Source of the DNA: CAIUGU01 sp040080215
GTDB lineage: Bacteria; Pseudomonadota; Gammaproteobacteria; Steroidobacterales; Steroidobacteraceae
Direction: 5' to 3'
Length of the DNA: 64,000 nucleotides
NCBI GenBank assembly: GCA_040080215.1
Contig: JBEBIT010000009.1
Coordinates: forward strand, 8,488-72,487
Shown here: positions 30,050 to 38,892 of the stretch, piece after piece
Numbering within the stretch: position 1 is the stretch's first letter
Layout of the letters: each line of letters opens with the position of its first letter
Notes under the pieces: generated by a model
Told to the model about the DNA's origin: nothing
The model's database searches: none
What the model saw: the letters and a program-made list of their open reading frames with translations, nothing else
Position numbers and translations under genes: made by a program

Positions 30050-31786
30050 ATGCGCGACTGGCTCTCAAAGCTGGATGACCTCTTTCCGGTGCGGTACGCC
30101 GCATGGCTGGCAACCGCCCTGCTGTCGCTCACCTTTGCAGTCTGCTGGCTGGTATACGGCTTTGGCGGCCTGATGTCGCTTGCATTCCTGTGCCTGGTAG
30201 CCGTCGGCGTCCGCGACACAAGACAGGAGCGGCATTCGGTGCTGCGCAATTACCCTGTCATCGGCCACTTCCGCTTCCTGCTCGAATACATCCGCCCGGA
30301 GATCCGGCAGTACTTCATCGAGAGCGACAACGAGCAGACACCGTTTTCGCGCCAGCAACGCTCCATCGTGTACCAGCGCGCCAAAGGCCAGGCCGACAAG
30401 CGGCCGTTCGGCACCCAACTGGACGTGCAGGCCGAGGGCTTCGACTGGATCAATCATTCGCTCGCACCGACCGACCTCAAGTCCCACGACTTCCGCGTCC
30501 GGATCGGCAACAGCGCAAGCTGCACGCAGCCGTACGAGGCGAGCGTGTTCAACATCTCGGCGATGAGCTTCGGTGCGTTGTCCGGCAATGCGATCCTGGC
30601 GCTCAACAGTGGCGCGAAGAAGGGCGGCTTTGCACACGACACCGGCGAGGGCTCCATCAGCGAGTACCACCGCGTCCACGGCGGCGACCTCATCTGGGAA
30701 ATCGGCTCGGGTTACTTCGGATGCCGGGACGATGAGGGTCGCTTCAACGAAGAGCGCTTCATCAAGAACGCATCAGACCCCAGCGTCAAACTGATCGAGG
30801 TCAAACTGAGCCAGGGCGCAAAGCCCGGCCACGGTGGCGTACTACCCGGCGCCAAGGTCACACCCGAGATTGCCGCAGCTCGCGGCGTTGCTCCGGGTAC
30901 GGACTGCATCAGTCCTGCCCGGCACTCTGAATTCTCGAACCCCGTTGAGTTGCTGGAATTTGTCGAGCGCCTGCGTCGCCTGTCCGGAGGCAAGCCGACC
31001 GGGTTCAAGCTGTGCATCGGGCATCCGTGGGAATGGTTTGCGATCTGCAAGGCCATGCTCGACACCGGCCTCACGCCCGACTTCATCGTCGTGGATGGTA
31101 AGGAAGGCGGAACCGGCGCGGCGCCGCTCGAGTTCACCGATCACGTCGGCACGCCACTGCAGGAAGGCCTGCAGCTCGTGCACAACACGCTGGTAGGGCT
31201 CAACCTGCGCCAACGCATCAAGATCGGCGCCAGCGGCAAGATCATCAGTGCGTTTGACATCGCACGAGCCATGGCGCTCGGTGCGGACTGGTGCAACTCT
31301 GCCCGTGGCTTCATGTTCTCGCTGGGCTGCATCCAGGCTCAGTCCTGCCACACTGACACGTGCCCGACAGGTGTCGCCACGCAGGATCCACTCCGCCAGA
31401 AGGCGCTGGTCGTGCCCGAAAAGTCAGAGCGCGTTTACCGGTTCCACCAGAACACGTTGAAGGCACTGCAAGAACTGACGCAGGCGGCAGGACTGATGCA
31501 CCCGAACGATTTCCGCACGACGCATCTCGTCAGGCGGGTCTCGAAGAGCGACGTCCGTCTGCTCGCCACGCTGCTGCCGCAGGTCGGACCGGGAGCACTG
31601 CTGGCGGCAATCGCCGGCAAGGCGGACTGGCCGCACAATGTCTATCAACACTATTGGCCGCTGGCGGACTCCACGAGCTTCGCCGCGCGTACGTCTACAT
31701 CCGGTACGCCTTCAAGCCGCTTGTCCGATCTGGACACCCAACCCCTGCAGTCGGCGGTGTTGTTCCCGCATCAACGCCAGGGTTAG
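30050..31786 (+). CDS. FMN-binding glutamate synthase family protein
   Basis: This 578-residue protein has two N-terminal transmembrane helices (about 17-57) and then a glutamate-synthase-type FMN barrel. The 3Fe-4S cysteines appear in CIQAQSCHTDTCPTG at about 427-441. FMN and 2-oxoglutarate binding segments (SAMSFGALSGNA, GKEGGTGAAP, KIGASGKI) are conserved. The amidotransferase domain of true GltB is absent, so it cannot use glutamine on its own and may accept other donors. The family is common and its physiological reaction is unsettled. The ATG at 30050 starts the first helix. Confidence 0.9.
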   Translation: MRDWLSKLDDLFPVRYAAWLATALLSLTFAVCWLVYGFGGLMSLAFLCLVAVGVRDTRQERHSVLRNYPVIGHFRFLLEYIRPEIRQYFIESDNEQTPFSRQQRSIVYQRAKGQADKRPFGTQLDVQAEGFDWINHSLAPTDLKSHDFRVRIGNSASCTQPYEASVFNISAMSFGALSGNAILALNSGAKKGGFAHDTGEGSISEYHRVHGGDLIWEIGSGYFGCRDDEGRFNEERFIKNASDPSVKLIEVKLSQGAKPGHGGVLPGAKVTPEIAAARGVAPGTDCISPARHSEFSNPVELLEFVERLRRLSGGKPTGFKLCIGHPWEWFAICKAMLDTGLTPDFIVVDGKEGGTGAAPLEFTDHVGTPLQEGLQLVHNTLVGLNLRQRIKIGASGKIISAFDIARAMALGADWCNSARGFMFSLGCIQAQSCHTDTCPTGVATQDPLRQKALVVPEKSERVYRFHQNTLKALQELTQAAGLMHPNDFRTTHLVRRVSKSDVRLLATLLPQVGPGALLAAIAGKADWPHNVYQHYWPLADSTSFAARTSTSGTPSSRLSDLDTQPLQSAVLFPHQRQG

Positions 31787-31944
31787 TACGGTCCCCGCCG
31801 CGAAACCGGATTCGCGGTGGCGATGGTCGCGTACCGCTGCCTGCCACTCACACCAGCGTCGCCAGCCGCGCATTCCCGGTCTCTCGGTTATCCCTTAGCG
31901 CCTCGGGCTTGTTGGCGCGGGATGTGGTTTGTATCTTGGACCCC

Positions 31945-32337
31945 ATGTCAGCAGAGTCCGCTCGAACCACCCCGTACGAGCTTCTCGGCGGTGAGATTGC
32001 CGTGCGGCAGCTCGCCAACCGCTTCTACGACTTCATGGAGGAACTGCCGGAGGCTGCCGAGCTGCGCGCCATGCACGGGCCGGACCTTGCACCCATGCGC
32101 GAGAAGCTGTTCCAGTTCATGAGCGGCTGGCTGGGCGGACCACCGCTCTACTTCCAGCGCCCGGATGCGAAGTGCTTCGGGGCGGCGCATCGGCCCTTCC
32201 CGATCGACGCGGCAGCCCGCGATCAATGGATGCTGTGCATCACGCGCGCGCTAGATGAGATACCGATGTCAGTCGAGCTGCGGGCGCTGCTCGATCTCTC
32301 CCTGAAACGCACGACCGAAGCGTTGCGCAACTGCTGA
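31945..32337 (+). CDS. Group II truncated haemoglobin
   Basis: This 130-residue globin of the 2/2 fold has the proximal histidine in AHRPFPI near residue 74, the group II tryptophan in RDQWMLC, and the YFQRPDAK segment before it. Such proteins bind O2 or NO and often act in NO or peroxide detoxification. The reading frame is open far upstream, but the ATG at 31945 gives the normal family length. No haem-related partner is adjacent. Confidence 0.9.
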   Translation: MSAESARTTPYELLGGEIAVRQLANRFYDFMEELPEAAELRAMHGPDLAPMREKLFQFMSGWLGGPPLYFQRPDAKCFGAAHRPFPIDAAARDQWMLCITRALDEIPMSVELRALLDLSLKRTTEALRNC

Positions 32338-32356
32338 TCCCAAGGGGACCCTTCCC

Positions 32357-33211
32357 TCAAGAAGCCTCTGCTTCCTGTCGTCCCAGCTCGCGGCGAATCG
32401 CTTCCTCGCGAGCCTCGTCGATTGCGTGCATCACCTCGTCCACATCCGGCGCAGTCTCGTCCTTGACGAACACGCCTGTCAGCGGGGTGTCCGGCGTGAG
32501 CTCTCCTTTCTCGTACAGGGCCCACATCTCTCCCGCGTAGTCCGTGGTCAGCAGCTCGGGAGCAAAGCGGCCGAGCGTCTCCGTCAAATTGCGCACATCC
32601 CGCGTCAGCATCGCAAACGCGTTGTTGTTGCCGGCCGCACTCACCGCCTGCGGCAGGTCGATGATGACGGGACCTTCAGCGCCGACCAGCACGTTGAATT
32701 CGGACAAGTCTCCGTGGATCAATCCGACGCAGAGCATGCGCACGACCTGCCCGATCAGGAAACGGTGAAAGTCGCGGGCCACGTCGGGCGTCAGCTCCAC
32801 TTCGCCGAGTCGCGGCGCAGAGTTGCCGTCGCCATCCGCCACGAGTTCCATGAGCAGCACGCCGTTGAAGAAACCAAAGGGCTTCGGCACGCGCACCCCT
32901 GCGGCGACCAGCTGGTACAGCGCGTCGACCTCGGTGTTCTTCCAGGCTTCTTCCTGTTCCTTGCGGCCGTACCGGGTGCTCTTGGCCATCGCGCGCGCCT
33001 GGCGGCTGCCCCGGACCTTGCGGCCTTCCTGATACTGGGCCCGCTGCTGGAAGCTGCGCTGCCCCATGTCCTTGTAGACCTTGGCGCAGCGGATCTCGCC
33101 GCCAGAACTCACGACGTAGACCGACGCTTCCTTGCCGCTCTTGAGCTGGCGACGGACCTCGTCGATGATGCCGTCGTCGAGCAGGGGCTTCAGTCCTTCG
33201 GGAATTCGCAT
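32357..33211 (-). CDS. RIO1-family serine/threonine protein kinase
   Basis: This 284-residue atypical kinase has an N-terminal SGKEASVY ATP-binding segment, a catalytic lysine in CAKVYK, the loop IHGDLSEFN (catalytic Asp) and IIDLPQAV (metal-binding Asp). The family is best known from archaea and eukaryotes, where RIO1 acts in small-subunit ribosome maturation. Bacterial members exist but are little studied. It is convergent with the haemoglobin gene and divergent from the DEAD-box helicases, so a link to ribosome biogenesis is suggested by neighbours but not proved. Confidence 0.92.
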   Translation of the reverse strand: MRIPEGLKPLLDDGIIDEVRRQLKSGKEASVYVVSSGGEIRCAKVYKDMGQRSFQQRAQYQEGRKVRGSRQARAMAKSTRYGRKEQEEAWKNTEVDALYQLVAAGVRVPKPFGFFNGVLLMELVADGDGNSAPRLGEVELTPDVARDFHRFLIGQVVRMLCVGLIHGDLSEFNVLVGAEGPVIIDLPQAVSAAGNNNAFAMLTRDVRNLTETLGRFAPELLTTDYAGEMWALYEKGELTPDTPLTGVFVKDETAPDVDEVMHAIDEAREEAIRRELGRQEAEAS

Positions 33212-33322
33212 AGTCGGCCGCGCAGCGGAAAAGGACCGCTACCTTACAGGGTTTTGGCCGCCAATCCCGCGGATCCGGCATAGAAAGTCACGGCGCCGCG
33301 CCATAAGTGCGATCATGCGCGG

Positions 33323-34699
33323 ATGACTGAATTCAATGCCTTGACCCTCGCAGAACCCCTGCAACGCGGCCTCGCCGAAGTCGGTTACGCCACCATGACG
33401 CCCGTACAGGCGGCGAGCCTGCCGGCCATCCTGGCAGGGCGCGACGTGGTTGCGGAGGCCAAGACCGGTAGCGGCAAGACGGCGGCTTTCGCACTGGGAC
33501 TGCTTTCCACGCTCGATGCGTCCGTGATCGCCCTGCAAGGGCTGGTGCTGTGCCCGACGCGGGAACTGGCCGACCAGGTCAGCCGGGAGATCCGGCGGCT
33601 CGCGCGATTCATTCCCAACGTGAAGGTACTGACCCTGTGCGGCGGCGTTCCGCTGCGCCCGCACCTCGCTTCGCTGGCACACGAACCGCACCTAGTCGTC
33701 GGCACGCCGGGCCGCATCCTGGAACTGATCCAGAAGGAAGCCTTGCCACTCAAGAACATCAAGTTGCTCGTGCTCGATGAAGCGGACCGCATGCTCGACA
33801 TGGGCTTCGCCGACGACCTGCGCAGCATCATCGAAGCCACACCGGCCAAGCGCCAGACCTTGCTGTTCTCCGCAACCATCCCGGCCTCCATCCGCGAGAT
33901 CAGCCGCGACCTGCAACACGAACCGCTCGACGTCACCGTCAAGAGCGACGCAGACGAAGTGCTGATCGAGCAGACTTTCTTCGAGGTCGAGGCAGAACAG
34001 AAGCTCGCTGCGCTTGAAGCCCTGTTACTGCTACATCGCCCCGAATCGGCCGTCGTGTTCTGCAATACCCGGGCAGAGGTTCGTACCGTGGCTGCGGAAC
34101 TGGACGTCCGTCACTTCTCGGTGCTGGCCCTGCATGGCGAACTCGACCAGCGGGAACGCGAGGAAATGCTCGTGCGCTTCGCCAATCGCAGCTGCACGGT
34201 GCTCGTGGCCTCCGACGTCGCGGCACGCGGCCTCGACATTGCGGATCTGGCGATGGTGATCAACTTCGACATCGCCGCCGATGCAGACACGCATCTGCAC
34301 CGCGTTGGACGGACGGGCCGTGCAGGCCGACGTGGCATGGCGCTGACGCTGTGTACGCCGCGCGAGTCCGGCCGGGCCAACCTCATCGAGGACCGCCTCG
34401 GACAATCTTTGCAATGGGGCCGGCTGCCGCCCCTTGATTCGGATGCGGCACCGCTGACCGCACCGTTCGTCACGCTCGCGATCGACGCGGGGCGCCAGGA
34501 CAAGCTGCGTCCCGGCGACCTGCTCGGCGCACTGACCGGGGATGCCGGCATTCCGGGCACTGCAGTGGGCAAGATCGATGTCTTCCCGACGCGCACCTAC
34601 GTTGCCATTGCCGAGGAGTGGCACCAGAAAGCCCTGCAGCGGTTGCGTGCCGGCAAGATCAAGGGCCGCACCTTCCGCATCCGCCGGATCGGACGCTGA
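33323..34699 (+). CDS. dbpA: ATP-dependent RNA helicase DbpA
   Basis: This 458-residue DEAD-box helicase carries motif I AKTGSGKT, motif II DEADRMLD, SAT, and motif VI HRVGRTGRAGR. A C-terminal RNA-recognition domain (about 385-458; GDLLGALTGDAGIPGTAVGKI and the FRIRRIGR tail) is diagnostic of DbpA. E. coli DbpA binds hairpin 92 of 23S rRNA and acts in 50S assembly. The gene ends 11 bp before the start of a second DEAD-box helicase, so they likely share a transcript. Confidence 0.95.
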   Translation: MTEFNALTLAEPLQRGLAEVGYATMTPVQAASLPAILAGRDVVAEAKTGSGKTAAFALGLLSTLDASVIALQGLVLCPTRELADQVSREIRRLARFIPNVKVLTLCGGVPLRPHLASLAHEPHLVVGTPGRILELIQKEALPLKNIKLLVLDEADRMLDMGFADDLRSIIEATPAKRQTLLFSATIPASIREISRDLQHEPLDVTVKSDADEVLIEQTFFEVEAEQKLAALEALLLLHRPESAVVFCNTRAEVRTVAAELDVRHFSVLALHGELDQREREEMLVRFANRSCTVLVASDVAARGLDIADLAMVINFDIAADADTHLHRVGRTGRAGRRGMALTLCTPRESGRANLIEDRLGQSLQWGRLPPLDSDAAPLTAPFVTLAIDAGRQDKLRPGDLLGALTGDAGIPGTAVGKIDVFPTRTYVAIAEEWHQKALQRLRAGKIKGRTFRIRRIGR

Positions 34700-34710
34700 G
34701 TGGACCTGCA

Positions 34711-36021
34711 ATGACATTCGCCTCCCTCGGGTTGTCACCGGAGCTTGTCAGCGCAATCGACGAGCGCGGCTACACCGAGCCGACACCCGTGCAACTCGCA
34801 GCGGTTCCCGCCGTGCTCGCCGGTCGTGACGTATGGGCTTGCGCACAGACCGGATCGGGCAAGACGGCCGCCTTCGCTGTGCCGCTGCTGCAGCGATTGC
34901 TGGAATCGGGTGGGGAGACAGGGCATCGCACCCGCGCACTGGTCCTGGTACCGACGCGAGAGCTCGCGGCGCAGGTCGGCGAATCGTTCCGGCAGCTGGC
35001 ACGCTCGCTGCAACGGCCCATCAAGGTCGCTGTCGTGTTCGGCGGCGTCTCGATCAATCCGCAGATGATGAGCCTGCGCGGCGGCGCCGACTTTGTCGTG
35101 GCCACACCCGGGCGCCTGCTGGATCTCGTCGACCAGAACGCGCTGCGTCTCGACGCGGTCGGGACGCTCGTGCTGGACGAAGCGGACCGGCTGATCGACC
35201 TCGGCTTCGCGGACGAGTTGCGGACCATCCTTGAGCGACTGCCTTCGAAACGGCAGAACCTGCTCTTCTCCGCGACGTTCCCCACCGAAGTCGAATCGCT
35301 GGCCGGCGCCTTGCTGCACGATCCACTGCGCATCGATCTGCCTCCTGTCGCCGCACTCGAACCTGCCATCGAACAGCGGTCGATCGCGGTGGACGAGTCC
35401 AAACGGACGCCGCTGCTACGCCACCTGCTTGCCGAACACCGCTGGACCCGGGTGCTGGTGTTCGTCGCCACGAAGTATTCCACGGAGCACATTGCGGACA
35501 AGCTGCGGCAGAAAGGCATCAAGGCCGCTGCTTTGCACGGCGAACTGAGCCAGGCAGCGCGCACGAAGGCACTCGCGGACTTCAAGCAATCGCAGTTGCA
35601 GGTGCTGGTGGCCACGGACGTTGCTGCACGTGGCATCCACATCGACAAGCTGCCTGCCGTGGTGAACTACGACCTGCCACGCTCTGCCGTGGACTACACC
35701 CATCGCATCGGACGGACGGGACGCGCAGGCGAGCACGGCACGGCGATCAGTTTCGTAAGCGCGGACACCGAGTCCCATTTCCGGCTGATCGAAAAGCGCC
35801 ACGGAATGCGGTTGCCGCGCGAAACCATCCCGGGCTTCGAGCCGACTGCGGAACCGTCACTCGGCCCGGCCGCAACCGGTGACGCCAATGGCGGCATCAA
35901 GGGCAAGCGCAAGAGCAAGAAGGACAAGTTGCGCGAAGCTGCAGCTCGCGACCAGGGCGCCGCAGCGGACGCGCCCGCAAGCATCGACGCCAGCTCAATC
36001 TGGAAGGGCAAGCAGCGCTAG
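34711..36021 (+). CDS. rhlE: DEAD-box RNA helicase RhlE
   Basis: This 436-residue helicase has AQTGSGKT, DEADRLID, SAT and HRIGRTGRAGE motifs. The starting MTFASLGLSPEL and the basic C-terminal tail (about 385-420, rich in Lys) are typical of RhlE. It unwinds short RNA duplexes in ribosome assembly and mRNA decay. The ATG at 34711 matches the family start and is preceded by GAGTGGA; the upstream extension in the same frame overlaps dbpA and is rejected. Confidence 0.93.
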   Translation: MTFASLGLSPELVSAIDERGYTEPTPVQLAAVPAVLAGRDVWACAQTGSGKTAAFAVPLLQRLLESGGETGHRTRALVLVPTRELAAQVGESFRQLARSLQRPIKVAVVFGGVSINPQMMSLRGGADFVVATPGRLLDLVDQNALRLDAVGTLVLDEADRLIDLGFADELRTILERLPSKRQNLLFSATFPTEVESLAGALLHDPLRIDLPPVAALEPAIEQRSIAVDESKRTPLLRHLLAEHRWTRVLVFVATKYSTEHIADKLRQKGIKAAALHGELSQAARTKALADFKQSQLQVLVATDVAARGIHIDKLPAVVNYDLPRSAVDYTHRIGRTGRAGEHGTAISFVSADTESHFRLIEKRHGMRLPRETIPGFEPTAEPSLGPAATGDANGGIKGKRKSKKDKLREAAARDQGAAADAPASIDASSIWKGKQR

Positions 36022-36028
36022 CCACTGG

Positions 36029-36832
36029 TTATCGCTTGATGGCGAGCACGCCGTCGCCGTTCAGTTCTGCCCGGAATCCAGCCAGCCGTAGGCGCTTGGC
36101 CACTTCGTTGGGCACATCGCGGCCGGTGGTCAGCTTGTTCGGCGTTCCCGTGTAGTGGAACAGGCGCCCCTTGCGTCGCAGGACCCGCGAGAGATGGTCG
36201 TAGAACACCTGTGAGTACAGCTCGCCCGCAATCCCGAAGCGGGGTGGGTCGTGCAGGATGGCATCGACAGAGGCATCGGCGAGACGCGTGACGTGCTCCG
36301 CGATGTCGCCTTGCGTCAATTCGAGCGCGCCACCTTCGTCGGGCGACCACGGATTCACGCTCCGTAGCCAGATGACATCCGGATTCTTCTCGAATGACAG
36401 GATCCGGGTCGCGCCGCCCTTGAGGCACCAGGCCGCGAAGTAGCCGAGCCCCCCGCAGGTATCGAGTACCACCTTGCCTCGCGGCTGGACGAGGCCCACC
36501 TTGCGTTCAGCGTCGGCATAAGGCGAGACCTTCGCGGTCGGCAGCATCTTGATGCCGTCGATCTCGAACGTCGGCGCGCCCCACTCCGTCGGCACCAGCT
36601 TGATCAGCGAGCCGCCGAAGCGCGCGACAGGTTGCCAGCCGTCTGCGCTCCACGCGTAGATCGTCCGCTCCTTGCAGCGCTCGACGAACGGATAGCGATG
36701 GCCTTCATGGTCCCAGCCATCTACGTAGACTTGAACGGTCGTCGTGGTCCTGTCGAGGTCGAGCGAGCACTCGCATGACCTGGCTCCTGCGCGAACAGCG
36801 GTCAGCAGTGCCTGTTGCACTGCCAAATTCAC
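36029..36832 (-). CDS. Archaeal-type (COG2521-like) SAM-dependent methyltransferase
   Basis: This 267-residue protein has a class I methyltransferase fold with a SAM-binding motif I at VVLDTCGGLGY (122-131), an acidic motif II in SFEKNP, a GD in motif III, and a HDPPRF catalytic block at 194-199. The C-terminal RVLRRKGRLFHYTGTPN and GRDVPNEVAKRL blocks match what I recall of archaeal COG2521 proteins. The DPP[RYF] type of motif is common in enzymes that methylate amino groups of bases in RNA or DNA. Substrate unknown. GTG at 36832 follows AAAGGG and is chosen over longer frames. It converges on rhlE. Confidence 0.78.
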   Translation of the reverse strand: MNLAVQQALLTAVRAGARSCECSLDLDRTTTTVQVYVDGWDHEGHRYPFVERCKERTIYAWSADGWQPVARFGGSLIKLVPTEWGAPTFEIDGIKMLPTAKVSPYADAERKVGLVQPRGKVVLDTCGGLGYFAAWCLKGGATRILSFEKNPDVIWLRSVNPWSPDEGGALELTQGDIAEHVTRLADASVDAILHDPPRFGIAGELYSQVFYDHLSRVLRRKGRLFHYTGTPNKLTTGRDVPNEVAKRLRLAGFRAELNGDGVLAIKR

Positions 36833-37078
36833 CAGGGGCCCTTTCACGACTGGACGCGGGGAGCAGCGGATTCGACGCGCGGCGCGGTACGCCATCGCCG
36901 CGCCGGTGGCTCGATGCGTCTCCAACAGAAGGGGGAACTCATGGCGTGAGCCTAGCAGATAGGCCGCAGGCATCTCCGGAATGCGGCGCTGCGGCATACC
37001 GCTGTCAAAGTCGACTACGCGTTGCAATAGCGAACTTGGGTAAGTTAACCTGCGACGCGTTCCAAGGGGGAGTTGATC

Positions 37079-38110
37079 ATGAAACTAGACAAGACTTTCG
37101 GCGCCGTAGGCTTGGGGCTGCTGCTGGGCGCAGGCCTCACAGGGTATGCGGTCGCGCAAACCGCCAACCCGTTACTCGTTACACCGCAATCCCAGTTCAA
37201 GCCGATGCCGACGCCGGCGATCGAGAAGCCAGCGCAGGACTTCAAGACGGCGGAAGACCATTACAAGTACCTGCTCAAGCAGGCGAACGGCGGCACCAAG
37301 CACACGCAGGCCACGATTCCGGACTGGAGTGGTCTGTGGACTTCCGGTGCCAACACGATGACCGCCACGTTCCTCGTCAGCAGCAACGAAGGTGCGCTGA
37401 TGAGCCCCGGTGGGACGGTGCGCGAAGGCATCCTCACACCCGCGTACGAGAAGCAATTCAAGGCGCGCCGGGCGGAAATCGGCAAGCTCGGCCAGCAGAA
37501 GTTCGATCGCCTCACGCGTTGCGAGTTCCCAGGCGCTGCCCGATGGCTGTGGGAACCGTATGTCAAGGAGTTCGCAAACACGCCCTCGCAGACGTGGATG
37601 ATGAACGACTTCATGAACGAGACGCGCCGCGTCTATATCAACTCGGAGCACAAGAATATCGATGCGAAGCACTCGGCCACGGGTGACAGCATCGGCTTCT
37701 GGGACAAGGACAAGCTGATCGTCTGGACCAAGTGGATCAACCCGGCGGATTACACGCGCGGCATGCCCTTGACCAGCAACCAGCTCCAGATGGTCGAAAC
37801 CTGGCAGCTGCGCCACGGCGACAAGGGCGCCAAACAGCTGACCACGCAGGTCACGTACTACGATCCGCTGTCGCTGGTGAAGCCCATTTCGCTGGTGTAC
37901 GTCCAGGAATACCGCCCCGACCTCGAGAAGATCGGCGTGCGCATCCGCAACTGGGAATGCGCCACGAGCAGCAACGACTTCATCGACGCCGACGGGAACA
38001 CCTCGGTTCGCCTGCCCGGTGACCCCGAGTACAAGGATCCGCGCGGCTCGACGGACTATCCGGACCTGCCCGGCCAGGATCTCGATCCGATCTTCGATCC
38101 GGGCAAGTAG
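37079..38110 (+). CDS. Secreted hypothetical protein, partner of DUF6152
   Basis: This 343-residue protein has a signal peptide (about 1-27, ending VAQ or similar). The mature chain contains a conserved core DSIGFWDKDKLIVWTKW at about 204-220 and a C-terminal NWECATSS segment. The same layout (GHWEGDTLVIDTTGF) is seen in the protein at 52666-53733, so both belong to one loose family. It is followed after 73 bp by a DUF6152 gene on the same strand, an association that recurs. No enzymatic motif is recognised. The ATG follows GGGGGAG. Confidence 0.8.
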   Translation: MKLDKTFGAVGLGLLLGAGLTGYAVAQTANPLLVTPQSQFKPMPTPAIEKPAQDFKTAEDHYKYLLKQANGGTKHTQATIPDWSGLWTSGANTMTATFLVSSNEGALMSPGGTVREGILTPAYEKQFKARRAEIGKLGQQKFDRLTRCEFPGAARWLWEPYVKEFANTPSQTWMMNDFMNETRRVYINSEHKNIDAKHSATGDSIGFWDKDKLIVWTKWINPADYTRGMPLTSNQLQMVETWQLRHGDKGAKQLTTQVTYYDPLSLVKPISLVYVQEYRPDLEKIGVRIRNWECATSSNDFIDADGNTSVRLPGDPEYKDPRGSTDYPDLPGQDLDPIFDPGK

Positions 38111-38130
38111 CCGGTAGTCGCAACCCTAAA

Positions 38131-38157
38131 GGCCCGTCCGGCACACCCGGGCGGGCC
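38131..38157 (+). other. Intercistronic hairpin
   Basis: An 11-bp stem with one G-U pair (GGCCCGTCCGG / CCGGGCGGGCC) and a five-base loop lies between the secreted protein and the DUF6152 gene. There is no T run, so it is more likely an mRNA stability or partial attenuation element than a full terminator. Confidence 0.45.
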
Positions 38158-38183
38158 GACAGACGCACTTCAAGAGGAAGACG

Positions 38184-38663
38184 ATGATGAAGAAATTCAA
38201 TCTCAAGGCAGCTGCGCTCATCGCGGCCGGCGCGATCGGCGTGGCGGGCGTCGCCGTCGCCCACCACTCGTTCGCCATGTTCGACCAGTCGAAGCACGTG
38301 CTCGTGGTCGGCAAGGTCACGTCATGGAACTACAACAATCCGCATAGCTGGCTGATGGTGGAAGCACCCGATGAAACCGGCAAGATGCAGACCTGGAGCT
38401 TCGAAGGCGCCGCTCCCGTGCACGCAACGCGCCAGGGCGTGACCGGTGACACGTTCAAGAAGGGCGACGAAGTCCGGGTCGTCATGAGTCCGATCAAGGA
38501 CGGCCGTCGTGCCGGCGGCATCTGCTTCGCCTTGAAGACCGATGGCACCGTGGCGCAACCTTACGACGGCACGTGCAAGATGCCTGCTGTATACGAGAAG
38601 TGGAAGGCGGCCGGCTGGCTGGACAACGGCAAGAACCTGGAGACGCATCCGGGCGTCGACTGA
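38184..38663 (+). CDS. DUF6152 family secreted protein (paralogue 2)
   Basis: This 159-residue secreted protein has a signal peptide of about 26 residues ending AVA, after which the mature chain begins HHSFAMFD. A second block NPHSWL lies at about 52-57. Both blocks match the paralogue at 194-598. A C-terminal extension of about 25 residues (MPAVYEKWKAAGWL) is absent from paralogue 1. Adjacent ATG codons at 38184 and 38187 both follow AGAGGAAG. It is likely cotranscribed with the upstream secreted-protein gene. Function unknown. Confidence 0.88.
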   Translation: MMKKFNLKAAALIAAGAIGVAGVAVAHHSFAMFDQSKHVLVVGKVTSWNYNNPHSWLMVEAPDETGKMQTWSFEGAAPVHATRQGVTGDTFKKGDEVRVVMSPIKDGRRAGGICFALKTDGTVAQPYDGTCKMPAVYEKWKAAGWLDNGKNLETHPGVD

Positions 38664-38673
38664 TACCCGACTG

Positions 38674-38720
38674 CAGGGCACCGCAGTCGCCTCGCGGCGA
38701 GGCGACTGCGGTGATCCCTG
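38674..38720 (+). other. Perfect long inverted repeat downstream of DUF6152
   Basis: A 16-bp perfect stem (38679-38694 with 38698-38713) closes on a three-base loop, and an outer CAGGG/CCCTG pair extends it. It would form a very stable RNA hairpin or a cruciform. There is no T run, so factor-independent termination is doubtful. It lies just before the HDOD gene. Confidence 0.6.
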
Positions 38721-38892
38721 GACCCTGCGACGCGGGGTTTGCGATCGCATCGACCCGGAGGCCCGCCAGAACTGTGCGGCACCTCCCGCCGAAAAGTGCC
38801 TCCTCCGTGGAATCATGGCTTGAGTGGCCCGACATCGCGGACGCGGTGCGCCCGGCCTTCCACAGTTGACCCACGGCACTCCCGATTCCTCC

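Noticed and set aside
31360..31944. N-terminal extension of the truncated haemoglobin frame over the glutamate synthase gene
   Set aside because: The globin fold is complete from ATG 31945 and the extension is out of frame with the real upstream gene.
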